This document shows, piece after piece, positions 1 to 8,945 of a stretch of 64,000 bases of DNA. Under the pieces are notes generated by a model. That model made no database searches and was not told where the DNA came from. It saw only the letters and a list, made by a program, of their open reading frames with translations. The first letter of the stretch is position 1. Each line of letters starts with the position of its first letter. This stretch comes from Glacieibacterium sp965200405. Its GTDB lineage: Bacteria; Pseudomonadota; Alphaproteobacteria; Sphingomonadales; Sphingomonadaceae. The stretch is from positions 3,224,001 through 3,288,000 of the forward strand of contig NZ_OZ241356.1 in the NCBI RefSeq assembly GCF_965200405.1, given 5' to 3'. Position numbers and translations under genes: made by a program.

Positions 1-1717
1 GCCCGTCGATGTCGCGTGAGCCGGTGAACTTCTCCAGCGTCTCGGGCCACGGCTTCGAGGCCCCCGCCGCCAGCATCTCGTTGAGCTTCGCCCCGACCGC
101 CTTGTTGCCATAGAAGCTGCAGCGGTGCAGCGGGCCCTTCCAGCCGGCCTGCTTGCACGCCGCCTGATAGAACTGGAACTGCAGGATGCGCGCCAGGAAA
201 TAGCGGACGTACGGCACGCTGGTCGCGACATGGTTCTTGGCACCGGGGTCGAAGGTGTTGCTGCCGCGCTCCACCGGCGGGAAGATGCCCTGGTACTTCA
301 GGCGCAGGTCGTTCCATGACTTGGTATAGTCGGCGGGCTGGGTCTTGCCCGAGAACACGTCCCAGCGCCATTTGTCGATCATCAGGCCGAACGGCAGGAA
401 CGCGACCTTGTCCATCGCCTGCTTGAGCAGCAGCCCGGTATCCTTCGAGGCGTCGGGGACCTTGGACTTGTCGAGCAGGCCGACCTGGACGAGGTATTCC
501 GGCGTGATCGACAGCGCGACGAAATCGCCGATCGCCTCATGGAAGCCGTCGTTGGCGCCGTTCAGGTACAGGTACGGCTGCTTGTTATAGGCGCGCTGGT
601 AGAAGCTGTGGCCCATCTCGTGGTGGATAGTGACGAAGTCGTCGCCGTTGACCTTGGTGCACATCTGGATGCGCAGATCGTCCTTGTTGTCATAGTCGCC
701 GGCGTTGGCGTGGCAGACCACCTCGCGCCCCTCGGGCCGAACGATCTGCGAACGCTTCCAGAAGGTATCGGGCAGCGGTGCGAAGCCGAGCGAGGTGTAG
801 AACCCTTCCGCGGTGCGCCACATCTTCTCGGGGGTATAGCCCTTGGCGACCAGCAGCTCGCCGGTGTCGTAGCCGATGTCGCCGGCACCCTTGGGCGCGA
901 CGACGTCATAAATATTGCCCCACTCCTGCGCCCACATATTGCCCAGCAGGTCGGCGCGGATCGGCCCGGTCTTCGCCTGCACCGCGTCGCCGTATTTCGC
1001 ATTCAGCCTGGTGCGCGTGTAGCAGTGCAGGTCGTCGTACAGCGGCTTGACCTGCAACCAGACCTTGTCGACCATAGCCGCGAAGGCCTCGGGCGGCATG
1101 TCATAGCCCGACCGCCACGACGCGCCGGTGTCGGCATAGCCCAGCTCCTTCGCGCCCGCATTGGCCAGCGCCGTCAGCTCGACGTAATCCGCCTTCATCG
1201 GCTTGCCGACATTGTCGTGCCAGCTGACCCACATCTCCTTGGTCAGCGCCGGGTCACGCTCGGTACCCATCAACGCTTCAAGGTCGTTGCCCTTTTTGGG
1301 CTGGCCCTTGTAGGTGCCGGTGCCGGTCGCATAGATCGACTGTAGCTTGGTCGCGATGGTGTTGAGCTCCTCCGCCTTGTCGGCCGTGGCGGGCAGCGTC
1401 ACCGCATTGCGCAGGATGCCGAGCTTGCGGGCAGTGTCGTAGTCGAGGCCGGGGGTAGAGTTGAACGCAGCGGCCTGCTTGGCCAGCTCGACCCCTAGCT
1501 GTGTGCCCTCGGTGCCGGCGCGGGCGGCGAGCAGCCCGGTGTCGTCGTTGATATTGGTCGCATAGACCCAGCCGGCGATGGCGGCGAAGTCGTACAGCTT
1601 GGCGGAGCGCAGCTCGGCATCGGCGACGAAGGCCTGCACCTCGGGGACGGTGGCCGCCTGCGCGCCGGTGGCGAGCAGCGCGGTGGCGAGGGCGGCGATG
1701 GAAACTCGGATTCTCAT
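1..1717 (-). CDS. M2-family peptidyl-dipeptidase (ACE-like), 3' end outside window
   Basis: Bacterial homologue of angiotensin-converting enzyme. It is a zinc metallopeptidase that removes C-terminal dipeptides from peptides, probably in the periplasm. The frame is open from an ATG at 1717 to the window edge (572 codons), so the C-terminus is missing; family members are about 600 residues. The N-terminus (MRIRVSIAALATALLATGAQA) looks like a cleavable signal peptide. The zinc motif HEMGH lies at residues 366-370 and is followed by the family-typical stretch containing NDGFHEAIGD, whose glutamate is the third zinc ligand. It appears monocistronic: the next gene upstream on the same strand ends 57 bases before its start. 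Family assignment is confident; the physiological substrate is unknown. Confidence 0.93.
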   Translation of the reverse strand, partial: MRIRVSIAALATALLATGAQAATVPEVQAFVADAELRSAKLYDFAAIAGWVYATNINDDTGLLAARAGTEGTQLGVELAKQAAAFNSTPGLDYDTARKLGILRNAVTLPATADKAEELNTIATKLQSIYATGTGTYKGQPKKGNDLEALMGTERDPALTKEMWVSWHDNVGKPMKADYVELTALANAGAKELGYADTGASWRSGYDMPPEAFAAMVDKVWLQVKPLYDDLHCYTRTRLNAKYGDAVQAKTGPIRADLLGNMWAQEWGNIYDVVAPKGAGDIGYDTGELLVAKGYTPEKMWRTAEGFYTSLGFAPLPDTFWKRSQIVRPEGREVVCHANAGDYDNKDDLRIQMCTKVNGDDFVTIHHEMGHSFYQRAYNKQPYLYLNGANDGFHEAIGDFVALSITPEYLVQVGLLDKSKVPDASKDTGLLLKQAMDKVAFLPFGLMIDKWRWDVFSGKTQPADYTKSWNDLRLKYQGIFPPVERGSNTFDPGAKNHVATSVPYVRYFLARILQFQFYQAACKQAGWKGPLHRCSFYGNKAVGAKLNEMLAAGASKPWPETLEKFTGSRDIDG

Positions 1718-1774
1718 GATGACTCGCGGCGAATGGACTGTCCTTGCCGGTATCCTCCTCGCGGCCGTAGCGGG

Positions 1775-2527
1775 TCAAGCCGCCAGGAAGTCGGCGATCG
1801 CATGGCCTAGCGCCCGCTCGACCACGGCGCTCATGTGATTGCCCGGCGTCTCGATATAATGCCCGTGCGGCAGGACCTGGGCGAGCTCGGGGGCCGAGCC
1901 GTTGTCGTCGTCGTCCTTGCCGGCGACGACCAGGATCGGTGTCTGCACGGCGACGATGTCGGCCCGGGGGGTGGAGACCTGAGAGCGCAGGACATGCGCC
2001 ACGGCCTCGCCGTCGATGTGGTTGGTGCGCATGAATTGGGCGGCAAACCATCCGCCGGTGCCGCGCTCGAAGCTGTCGGGATTGGCGATGACGTCGAGAA
2101 AGAATGCGCTACGCTTGGCGAACTCGGTCATGCCGCTCAGGCCCATTCCGGACAGTACCGCGCGGCGCGGCGTCATCTCGCGCACCAGGCAGCGCATCGT
2201 CGTCCGCGCGCCGAGCGAGTAGCCACCGAGATCGAAATCGCTCAGCCCCAGATGCGCGACCAGCGCCTCTACATCGCGCGCCAGCACGTCCTGCGGATAC
2301 GCAGCGGCATCGTGTGGCTTGGCGCTGTCGCCGTGGGCACGAAGGTCCGGCATGATGACTCGGAAGCCGGCAGCTGCGATCGTCGCAGCAGCGCCGTATT
2401 TCAGCCAGTTGGTCTGCGCCGTGCTGAACAGCCCGTGGAGCAGAACCACCGGCCGCCCTGCCCCCAACTCGGTCCAGGCGAGTTCCACCCCGTCAAAGGA
2501 CGCGAAGCGGTAATGGGTGGGTGTCAT
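1775..2527 (-). CDS. alpha/beta hydrolase
   Basis: A 250-residue alpha/beta-hydrolase-fold enzyme without a signal peptide, so probably cytoplasmic. It has the oxyanion-hole HG motif (LLHGLFST, near residue 30), the nucleophile elbow GYSLG with Ser104, an acid-loop aspartate in VVAGKDDDD, and a C-terminal GNHMS with the likely catalytic histidine. These cover the Ser-Asp-His triad. Its ATG overlaps the stop of the upstream GFA-family gene in an ATGA, so the two are probably translationally coupled. Esterase, lactonase or C-C hydrolase activity cannot be separated from sequence alone. Confidence 0.9.
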   Translation of the reverse strand: MTPTHYRFASFDGVELAWTELGAGRPVVLLHGLFSTAQTNWLKYGAAATIAAAGFRVIMPDLRAHGDSAKPHDAAAYPQDVLARDVEALVAHLGLSDFDLGGYSLGARTTMRCLVREMTPRRAVLSGMGLSGMTEFAKRSAFFLDVIANPDSFERGTGGWFAAQFMRTNHIDGEAVAHVLRSQVSTPRADIVAVQTPILVVAGKDDDDNGSAPELAQVLPHGHYIETPGNHMSAVVERALGHAIADFLAA

Positions 2528-2964
2528 GCCCGTGCCTTGTCCCAGCGCGCCATGATGTGCACGCTATCCTCGGTTCGCGTCTCGGGCAGTCCGTCATGCG
2601 GTATCCAGCCCGGCACCCAGCTTTCGGCACCGAAATGGCTGGTCAACCGGACGGCGGACGGGTCGTCGAGCGAGCCGATGGTCAGGTCCATGTTGTCACT
2701 GCCGTCGTTGAACTCGAAGGTCAGAGGCGTACCACAATTGCTGCAATAGCCTCGCTTGGCGATCGGCGAGGATGCGAAGCGATCGGGCTCGCGCGTCGTC
2801 CATTCGACGTTGGCGCGCGGAATGCCGAGGAGCGCGGCAGCAACCCCGCCGGTGGCGCGCTGGCACATCCGACAGTGGCACCAATAGGCCTCGTCATTCT
2901 CGAGGCGGGCGCTGTAACGCACGGCGCCGCACTGGCAGCCGCCGGTTTGGACTTTGGTCGTCAT
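2524..2964 (-). CDS. GFA family (CENP-V/GFA) zinc-binding protein
   Basis: A 146-residue protein of the glutathione-dependent formaldehyde-activating (GFA/CENP-V) fold. The cysteine pattern is complete: CQC at 10-12, CHCRMC at 29-34 and CSNC at 74-77. These bind structural and catalytic zincs in the family. Most bacterial paralogues have no proven formaldehyde activity, so only the fold is asserted. The gene is first in a two-gene unit with the downstream hydrolase (4-nt overlap). A strong hairpin separates it from the beta-barrel gene transcribed towards it from the same strand. Confidence 0.88.
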   Translation of the reverse strand: MTTKVQTGGCQCGAVRYSARLENDEAYWCHCRMCQRATGGVAAALLGIPRANVEWTTREPDRFASSPIAKRGYCSNCGTPLTFEFNDGSDNMDLTIGSLDDPSAVRLTSHFGAESWVPGWIPHDGLPETRTEDSVHIMARWDKARA

Positions 2965-3000
2965 CCGCCACCACTAACGCCGCGGCGACAGCGGCTCAAG

Positions 3001-3027
3001 CCGGGGCGGGCACGATGCCCGCCCCGG
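3001..3027 (-). terminator. strong hairpin after the outer-membrane protein gene
   Basis: A perfect 11-bp GC-only inverted repeat (3001-3011 with 3017-3027, loop ACGAT) starts 12 bases beyond the stop of the beta-barrel gene. There is no clear U-tract, so it may act as an mRNA 3' stabiliser or a weak intrinsic terminator. Confidence 0.55.
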
Positions 3028-3038
3028 TGTCGAGACGA

Positions 3039-3680
3039 CTAGAAGTGCAGGTTCAGACCGGCGCTGACCGCGTTGCGGTTGTAGCGCACCGCTGCATTAT
3101 CGGCGGCGACCAGGTCGCCAACGTTGTCGATGCTGTCGCGGCCGAAGTGCGAGTAGTTATACTCGACGCGAGCCGAGACCTGCTTGGTCAGGAACTGCTC
3201 GTAGCCAACGCCGGCGGTGTAGCCGCCGCGGTTGTCATGGGCGCTGTCGAAGCCGTTGTTGATGCGGAACTGCGCGTTGGTGTAGCCACCGCGAACGTAC
3301 AGCAGGCCGAGCGGGGAGACGAGATAACCGGCGCGGGCGGTGGCGTTGAGCGTGCGGCCCTGCTTCAGGCGGAACGCGTCGCCGACACCGTCATCGAAGC
3401 GCGTGCTGCCGGTGCGACCGGTGGCGCTGGCCTCGACGCCGAGGACGATCTGCGGCGTGACCTTGGTGTCGAAGCCAAGCTGACCGCCATAGGCGAAGCC
3501 GTCCTTCTTGTCGCCGTAGCGGCTGGAGCTGCCATCGACGTTGTCGAGGCTGAGACGCTGCTTGTCCTGCTGCCAACCGCCCTGGACACCGACGAACGCA
3601 CCGTTGAACGGCTCGGCGGCGGCAGCGATCGACGGAACGGCAATGAGCGCCGCGAGGGCGGCGAGAGTGTAGTTCTTCAT
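3039..3680 (-). CDS. outer-membrane beta-barrel protein (OmpA/opacity-like porin family)
   Basis: A 213-residue protein with a clear signal peptide (MKNYTLAALAALIAVPSIAAAA) followed by an 8-stranded-barrel style sequence. Alternating aromatic and polar strands such as GAFVGVQGGWQQDK, FAYGGQLGFDTK, YVRGGYTNAQ and VSARVEYNYSHFG lead to a C-terminal SAGLNLHF, the terminal-aromatic signal for BAM insertion. The family covers small surface proteins (Omp25/Hbp-like in alphaproteobacteria), usually abundant and structural. It has a long AT-rich upstream region (3681-4039), consistent with a strong or regulated promoter. Confidence 0.9.
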   Translation of the reverse strand: MKNYTLAALAALIAVPSIAAAAEPFNGAFVGVQGGWQQDKQRLSLDNVDGSSSRYGDKKDGFAYGGQLGFDTKVTPQIVLGVEASATGRTGSTRFDDGVGDAFRLKQGRTLNATARAGYLVSPLGLLYVRGGYTNAQFRINNGFDSAHDNRGGYTAGVGYEQFLTKQVSARVEYNYSHFGRDSIDNVGDLVAADNAAVRYNRNAVSAGLNLHF

Positions 3681-4039
3681 TTTTGTTGACCTTACGCAAC
3701 AGATACCGGCGGATAAGCACCGGCGCTAGGATCAAACACGAAGCGGTCGCCTTGCGGGCCAGCATCCGTGTTCACCTGATCCTCATGTAATACGCATGAC
3801 GCGGGTTTCTACCCCGCAAATATCGAACAAACTTAAAGCTGTGCTTGAATAGTCACAGATCAATTATGAACGAGACTGTCTGAACAATTGTTCATCTTGC
3901 GGTTTGTCGAAATAGTCTTGTTTGAAAAAAGATAACATCTATTAGAACGCGACCGGCAGCCATGCGCGCGCAGCATCGCTGGCTCGGGAACCGATACGGG
4001 TGGATCGCAAAATCTCCCTCGCGTAGGGGAGCGCTTGGA
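3681..4039. other. AT-rich intergenic region upstream of the OMP gene
   Basis: About 360 bases without a credible gene and clearly more AT-rich than the surrounding coding DNA, especially 3780-3960. It should contain the promoter and 5' leader of the leftward outer-membrane protein gene. It holds a short GCGGG/CCCGC hairpin near 3800-3817 and a perfect 14-bp palindrome at 3881-3894. The start codon at 3680 is preceded by a poly-T/A stretch. No tRNA or recognisable ncRNA was seen. Confidence 0.5.
3881..3894. promoter_or_regulatory. perfect 14-bp palindrome TGAACAATTGTTCA
   Basis: The sequence is fully self-complementary, which is typical of a homodimeric repressor or activator operator. It lies about 200 bases upstream of the beta-barrel gene in AT-rich DNA. 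The cognate regulator is unknown. Confidence 0.45.
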
Positions 4040-4510
4040 TCAGGTCGGGCGGGGCACACGTACCCAGCGCCAGACCAGGCCGTCCTCCGGGTCGTCGAAT
4101 TCACCGTCGAAGACGAAGCCGTTGTACCGCAGCACTCGCGTCGAGGCGTTCGGCTCTCGGTCGGTGTGAGCGATCACCACCGGGTTCTCGGGTTGGGCCG
4201 CGGCCAGCGCGACAAGCGCCCCCGCCATCGCCTTGGCGACGCCCTGACCGCCGACCACCGCGAACGTGCCATAGGCGATCTCGACCTCGCCTCTGATCGG
4301 CGCCGTCTTGAACGAGCATAGGCCTACGGGGATGCCCCGCCGTTCGGCGACATAGGTGATCCATGGCGCCGGCCGCCGGACGCGCGTCAGGATGGCGATG
4401 ATCTCCGCCAGCTCGGTCGTCGCGTCGTCGAGCCTGCCGCCGTAGTCCAGCGCCAACCGCGCCGCCTCGGCGTCGATCTTGCCGGTCAGTGGCAGCAGCT
4501 CGAAGGTCAC
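4040..4510 (-). CDS. GNAT-family N-acetyltransferase
   Basis: A 156-residue GNAT-fold protein. Family features are the strand and loop WITYVAERRGIPVGLC, the acetyl-CoA pyrophosphate-binding region GGQGVAKAMAGALVALA (near residues 88-104), and the C-terminal NASTRVLRYNGFVFDG, which resembles the GNAT motif of Asn plus a late aromatic/Gly. The chosen start is GTG at 4510 because it overlaps the asd stop in a GTGA. The longer open frame upstream lies inside asd and has no family similarity. Substrate unknown; cotranscription with asd is likely. Confidence 0.8.
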   Translation of the reverse strand: MTFELLPLTGKIDAEAARLALDYGGRLDDATTELAEIIAILTRVRRPAPWITYVAERRGIPVGLCSFKTAPIRGEVEIAYGTFAVVGGQGVAKAMAGALVALAAAQPENPVVIAHTDREPNASTRVLRYNGFVFDGEFDDPEDGLVWRWVRVPRPT

Positions 4511-5532
4511 GCCTTCTTGAGGTGGCGCCGGCCGAGCAGTTCCGCGATCTGCACCGCGTTCAAGGCCGCGCCCTTGCGGAGATTGTCGCTGACGCACCAC
4601 AGGTTGAGGCCGTGCGGCACCGTCGGGTCCTTGCGGACGCGGCTGATGTAGGTGGCATACTCGCCGACGCACTCGATCGGGGTGATGTAGCCGCCGTCCT
4701 CGCGCTTATCGACCAGCATGATGCCGGGGGCCTCGCGCAGGATGCGCTGCGCCTCGGCGACCGATAGCGGGCGCTCGAACTCGATGTTGATCGACTCCGA
4801 ATGGCCGACGAACACCGGCACGCGAACGCAGGTCGCCGTAACCTCGATGTTGGGGTCGAGGATCTTGCGGGTCTCGACGACCATCTTCCACTCTTCCTTG
4901 GTGGAGCCGTCTTCCATGAAGCTGTCGATGTGCGGGATGACGTTGAAAGCGATCTGCTTGGTGAAGGTCACCGAGGTCTTGGGGTCGCCGACGAACACCG
5001 CGCGGGTCTGTTCGAACAACTCGTCCATGCCCTTCTTGCCGGCGCCGCTGACCGACTGGTAGGTCGAGACGACGACGCGCTTGATCGTCGCGACGTCGTG
5101 CAGCGGCTTCAGCGCGACGACCATCTGGGCGGTCGAGCAGTTCGGATTGGCGATGATGTTGCGCTTGGTATAGCGGTCGATCGCCTCCGGGTTGACCTCG
5201 GGGACGATCAGCGGGACGTCGTGGTCCATGCGGAACAGCGACGAATTATCGATGACCACGCAGCCAGCGGCAGCCGCCTTGGGCGCATAGATCTTGGCCG
5301 GTCCGGAGCCGGCAGCGAACAGCGCGATGTCCCAGCCGCTGAAGTCGAAATGCTCGAGGTTCTGGACCTTGAGCTCGCGGCCGCTGTCACCGAAGTCGAT
5401 GATGTCGCCCTGGCTGCGCCCGCTGGCCAGTGCCGCGATCTCGTCGATCGGAAACTGACGCTCGGCGAGGATGTTCAGCATCTCGCGCCCGACACTGCCG
5501 GTCGCGCCGACGACGACGACTTTATAGCCCAT
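4507..5532 (-). CDS. asd: aspartate-semialdehyde dehydrogenase
   Basis: Converts L-aspartyl-4-phosphate to L-aspartate-4-semialdehyde with NADPH, the branch-point step to lysine/diaminopimelate, threonine and methionine. At 341 residues it has the normal family length. The NADP-binding GATGSVGREML is at residues 9-19. The active-site cysteine is Cys132 in NPNCSTAQ, and the catalytic histidine is in VFVGHSES. It starts with ATG at 5532 behind a GGAG-like site (tctcctg on the plus strand). The stop is shared with the GTG of the following GNAT gene. Confidence 0.97.
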   Translation of the reverse strand: MGYKVVVVGATGSVGREMLNILAERQFPIDEIAALASGRSQGDIIDFGDSGRELKVQNLEHFDFSGWDIALFAAGSGPAKIYAPKAAAAGCVVIDNSSLFRMDHDVPLIVPEVNPEAIDRYTKRNIIANPNCSTAQMVVALKPLHDVATIKRVVVSTYQSVSGAGKKGMDELFEQTRAVFVGDPKTSVTFTKQIAFNVIPHIDSFMEDGSTKEEWKMVVETRKILDPNIEVTATCVRVPVFVGHSESINIEFERPLSVAEAQRILREAPGIMLVDKREDGGYITPIECVGEYATYISRVRKDPTVPHGLNLWCVSDNLRKGAALNAVQIAELLGRRHLKKA

Positions 5533-5650
5533 GTTTATTCTCCTGAGCGCGGTGCCTTACCGGCGAGGGGCGCTCCGAGCAAGTATTGAGCGTTGATGGG
5601 CGTCAGAGTTGCCAAAACGAACCATTCAGAGCGGAAATCGTTCTCGCTGG

Positions 5651-6055
5651 ATGAGATTTCTGGAGCTCCTCGCCATCATGGCTGTGACCATCCCCGGAGC
5701 CGGCCATGCCAGCACCGTTGCCGAGATGAAGGACGCCCGCCGCATCCTGATCATCGCAGCGCCAAGCCGGGATGATCCAAATCTGGCAAAGCAGCGACAG
5801 GCGCTCGCGGGTTGGCGACAGGGTGCCGCCGATCGCGATCTCGAGACGATCGAGGTCGTCGGCGAAGCCGTCAGCGGGTCGGACGACAAGGGTTCAGCGC
5901 TGCGTCAGCGCTACGACCTACCGCCCAAGACCTTTTCGGTGATCCTGATCGGCAAGGACGGACACGTTGCCCTGCGCTCCGCCACCCCCTGGCCCGCAAG
6001 CCAGATCGAGAGCGCGATCGACGCGATGCCGATGCGCCGCGCCGGACAACGCTGA
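5651..6055 (+). CDS. DUF4174 domain protein, putative periplasmic
   Basis: A 134-residue protein whose body matches the DUF4174 pattern. An early strand ILIIAAPSRDDP is followed by LAKQRQAL, a central DRDLETIEVVG, and a C-terminal VILIGKDGHVALRS, reminiscent of a thioredoxin-like fold without the CxxC. ATG 5651 was chosen because it gives a signal-peptide-like start (MRFLELLAIMAVTIPGAGHA). A TTG at 5609 in the same frame would place a charged tail in front of that signal. Function unknown. It is divergent from asd and convergent with the PEP-CTERM gene. Confidence 0.75.
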   Translation: MRFLELLAIMAVTIPGAGHASTVAEMKDARRILIIAAPSRDDPNLAKQRQALAGWRQGAADRDLETIEVVGEAVSGSDDKGSALRQRYDLPPKTFSVILIGKDGHVALRSATPWPASQIESAIDAMPMRRAGQR

Positions 6056-6071
6056 CGGCAAGTCTTCCGGT

Positions 6072-6584
6072 TCAGGCAGTGACGGAGGCCGACCGCCGAC
6101 GAGCGAGCCAGCCCACGATGCCAAAGCCGGCAAGCATCAACAGCCACGAGCCCGGCTCCGGCACGGCGGTGAGCGACCATTGCCCCGGCGCGCTGTACTC
6201 GCGGGTGTCGCCATAGGTCGCGCCGAGCGATACGATCGGGGCGGTATCGATGACGTCCGGGTCGAACAGCACCCCGTCGGCGCAATTCTCGTCGCTGCAG
6301 GCTGCGAAATCGAGGCCCGAACCATTAAAGCTGGCACGCGGCTGGCGGTACTCGCCATAAATGCCGCTGGCGGTGGTCAGCAGTGGCAGCGCGACACCCT
6401 CGACGCCGTTGAACCGTGCGTAGCCGAAGCTGTCGAGGAACACCGTATTGCCATCCGCCTGCAAGCTGCCGGAGAAGCGCCCCGAGATCGTGCCCGTTGC
6501 CAACTGATAGGCGAACCTGAAGCTGGCCGCCTCGGCGCCGCTGGCGAGGGTGAGCATGGCGACGACGGCGATCTTGAGCTTCAT
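6072..6584 (-). CDS. PEP-CTERM sorting domain protein
   Basis: A 170-residue exported protein with signal peptide MKLKIAVVAMLTLASGAEAA and a C-terminal sorting signal. The signal has the motif VPEPGSW, a hydrophobic segment (LLMLAGFGIVGWLA) and a terminal RRR cluster. In the known system such proteins are processed by an exosortase/archaeosortase-type transpeptidase in the inner membrane; no exosortase gene lies in this window. ATG 6584 has a good AAGGA site. The region between signals (about 120 residues, two Cys in ACSDENCADG) resembles no enzyme I recognise. It lies 40 bases behind the symporter gene and may be cotranscribed with it. Confidence 0.85.
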   Translation of the reverse strand: MKLKIAVVAMLTLASGAEAASFRFAYQLATGTISGRFSGSLQADGNTVFLDSFGYARFNGVEGVALPLLTTASGIYGEYRQPRASFNGSGLDFAACSDENCADGVLFDPDVIDTAPIVSLGATYGDTREYSAPGQWSLTAVPEPGSWLLMLAGFGIVGWLARRRSASVTA

Positions 6585-6624
6585 GACAACATCCTTGGGT
6601 TCGCCATAGGCTAGCCGCTCGATG

Positions 6625-7881
6625 TTACGCCGCGACGACAGCCCCGCGGTTGCGCGACAGCACCGCGGTGATCGCCACCTGCCCGGTGACATTGCCGATC
6701 GTGCGGAGAATGTCAGGAATGACCTCGACCGCCAGCAACAGCGGCAGCAGTTCGGTCGGCACGCCCATCACCGCGCATAGCGGCACGCAGGCAAGGAAGA
6801 ACGATGTACCGCCGGGCAGTCCGGCGCTGGCCACTGCGACGGCGACCGCGACCAATACGCCGGCTGTGAACTGCAACGGACCCAGCGCGATGCCGTGGAC
6901 CGAGGCGACATAGATCACTACCGCAAGGTTGGCGCAGGGGCTGGTGATCTTGAACAACGATACGGCCAGCGGCAGCACCAGTCGCCGCGTCGCTTCGGGA
7001 AGATCGAGCTCGGTCGCAGCCTCCACCATTGCCGGGAGGCAGGCGATCGAAGACTGTGTGCTCAGCGCGACCAGCTGGACCGGTGCGACGGCGCGCGTGA
7101 ATGGGCCGAACCCGGTGCGTCCCAGCAGAGCAGCGAGCGGATAGACGCACAGGATCAGCAGGACCTGCACCGTGACGAGCAACGAGATGTAGTGGAACAG
7201 CAGCCCGAAGGCGCCGCTGCCGAGCTTTGCCCCGACGCCGGTCGCCAGTCCGAAGATCCCGATCGGCGCGGCCCATAACACCCATTCGACGATGACCAGC
7301 ATTGCCTGCACGACCGCGTCGAGGAAGCCGCTGAGCTGGGCCCTGGCGGCCGGGGCGATCCGGGTCGCGGCCAGCCCGAAGATCAGCGCGAAGACGACGA
7401 GTGGCACCATCGCGCCCTCGGCAGCGGCGCCGATCGGATTGACCGGCACGAAGCTGAGCAGCCAGTCGCCGAACGGCGGTGCGGCGGGAATGGGAACTGC
7501 GCCACCCTGGCTGGTCGAGACGAGAGCGGCGGCCTCCTGCGAGGACACCGGCCAGAAATCGAGCAGCAGGGGCGACATCACCACCGAGAACACGCCCGAC
7601 GCGAGGATCAGCCCGATGAACCACGCCAGCGCCCGCGCCGCGAGGCCGCCGGTCGCGGCAGTCTCGGCGGCGCTGACGACCCCGGTGAACAACATAGCGA
7701 ACACCAGCGGCACGACCGTCATTCGCAAGGCATTCAGCCACAAGGTGCCGATCGGCCCGGCGAACGCCTCGACGGTGGTGAGTGCCAGGCTATCCGTGGC
7801 GCTCAGCCACGCGCCGAGCGTCAGGCCGGCCACCAGCGCAGCGAGGACGAGCAGCGTGCGGGTGAGGCCGGAGTTGGTCAC
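6625..7881 (-). CDS. dicarboxylate/amino acid:cation symporter (DAACS family)
   Basis: A 418-residue inner-membrane transporter of the GltP/DctA (SLC1) family, which couples H+ or Na+ to uptake of C4-dicarboxylates or acidic/neutral amino acids. It shows successive hydrophobic helices, the serine-rich re-entrant loop region (LSTQSSIACLPAMVEAA), the helix 7 region with FKITSPCANLAVVIY, and the second re-entrant loop GLPGGTSFF. The GTG start at 7881 overlaps the leuB stop in a GTGA, placing it at the end of the leucine operon. That suggests coupling to amino-acid supply. Substrate not predictable. Confidence 0.9.
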   Translation of the reverse strand: MTNSGLTRTLLVLAALVAGLTLGAWLSATDSLALTTVEAFAGPIGTLWLNALRMTVVPLVFAMLFTGVVSAAETAATGGLAARALAWFIGLILASGVFSVVMSPLLLDFWPVSSQEAAALVSTSQGGAVPIPAAPPFGDWLLSFVPVNPIGAAAEGAMVPLVVFALIFGLAATRIAPAARAQLSGFLDAVVQAMLVIVEWVLWAAPIGIFGLATGVGAKLGSGAFGLLFHYISLLVTVQVLLILCVYPLAALLGRTGFGPFTRAVAPVQLVALSTQSSIACLPAMVEAATELDLPEATRRLVLPLAVSLFKITSPCANLAVVIYVASVHGIALGPLQFTAGVLVAVAVAVASAGLPGGTSFFLACVPLCAVMGVPTELLPLLLAVEVIPDILRTIGNVTGQVAITAVLSRNRGAVVAA

Positions 7882-8945
7882 AGTCCGGCAATAATCGCAT
7901 CGGCCATGGCTGTTGTTCCAAGCTTTCCCCCAAGGTCGCCGGTGCGGGCGCCATTGTCGAGCGCAGCCTCGACCGCCGCCTCGACGCGCTCCGCCAGATC
8001 GGGACGGCCAAGGCTGTAGCGCAATGCCATCGCCAGGCTGAGGATCGAGGCGCAGGGGTTGGCGACGCCCTGCCCGGCAATGTCGGGCGCGCTGCCGTGG
8101 ATCGGCTCGTACAGGCCGGGCTTGCCGGCCTCGCCCAGCGCCGCGGATGGCAGCATGCCCAGCGAGCCGGTCAGCATCGCTGCTTCGTCGGACAGGATGT
8201 CGCCGAACAAATTGTCGGTGAGGATGACGTCGAACTGGCGCGGGTTCTTGACCAGCTGCATCGCGGTATTGTCCGCCAGCATGTGGCTAAGATCGATGTG
8301 CGGATACTCGGCGTCACGCAGCGCCTGTACCTCCTCACGCCATAACAGCCCGGATTCCATGACATTGGACTTCTCCGCCGAACAGACCCGCCCGGTGCGG
8401 CCCTTGGCCAGGTCGAACGCGACCCGCGCGACGCGGCGAATTTCGGACGATGTATAGACCTGGGTGTTGACGCCGCGGCGCTCGCCGTTGCCGAGATCCT
8501 CGATGCCGCGCGGCTCGCCGAAATAGACGCCACCGGTGAGCTCGCGGACGAACAGGATGTCGAGGCCCTCGACCAGCTCGCGCTTCAGGCTGGAGGCGTC
8601 GGCGAGCGCTGCGAAGCACCGCGCCGGGCGCAGATTGGCGAAGGCACCCATGCCCGACCTGAGCTTAAGCAGTCCGGCCTCGGGGCGCTTGTCATACGAC
8701 TGCTTCGCCCATTGCGGGCCACCGACCGCGCCCATCAGCACCGCGTCGGCAGCCAAGGCCTGCGCCAGCGTCTTCGGGGTAAGCGGCACGCCGTCGGCGT
8801 CGATCGCCGCGCCGCCGAAACGGGCCTCGCTCATCACCACATCGAGGCCGGCGTCGGCGTTGAGGCGGTCGACGATGCGCCGGCTTTGCGCCGTCACCTC
8901 AGGGCCGATACCGTCGCCGGGCAGGAGGAGGAGTTGCTTGGTCAT
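7878..8945 (-). CDS. leuB: 3-isopropylmalate dehydrogenase
   Basis: NAD-dependent oxidative decarboxylation of 3-isopropylmalate, third step of leucine synthesis. It is 355 residues, normal for LeuB. Landmarks are LLLPGDGIGPEV at the N-terminus, the substrate loop with ELTGGVYFGEPRG, and NAD/metal-region motifs such as SDEAAMLTGSLGMLPSA and the late EPIHGSAPDIAGQGVANP. ATG 8945 overlaps the stop of the small membrane protein gene (ATGA). Longer in-frame starts upstream lie inside that gene and were rejected. Confidence 0.97.
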   Translation of the reverse strand: MTKQLLLLPGDGIGPEVTAQSRRIVDRLNADAGLDVVMSEARFGGAAIDADGVPLTPKTLAQALAADAVLMGAVGGPQWAKQSYDKRPEAGLLKLRSGMGAFANLRPARCFAALADASSLKRELVEGLDILFVRELTGGVYFGEPRGIEDLGNGERRGVNTQVYTSSEIRRVARVAFDLAKGRTGRVCSAEKSNVMESGLLWREEVQALRDAEYPHIDLSHMLADNTAMQLVKNPRQFDVILTDNLFGDILSDEAAMLTGSLGMLPSAALGEAGKPGLYEPIHGSAPDIAGQGVANPCASILSLAMALRYSLGRPDLAERVEAAVEAALDNGARTGDLGGKLGTTAMADAIIAGL

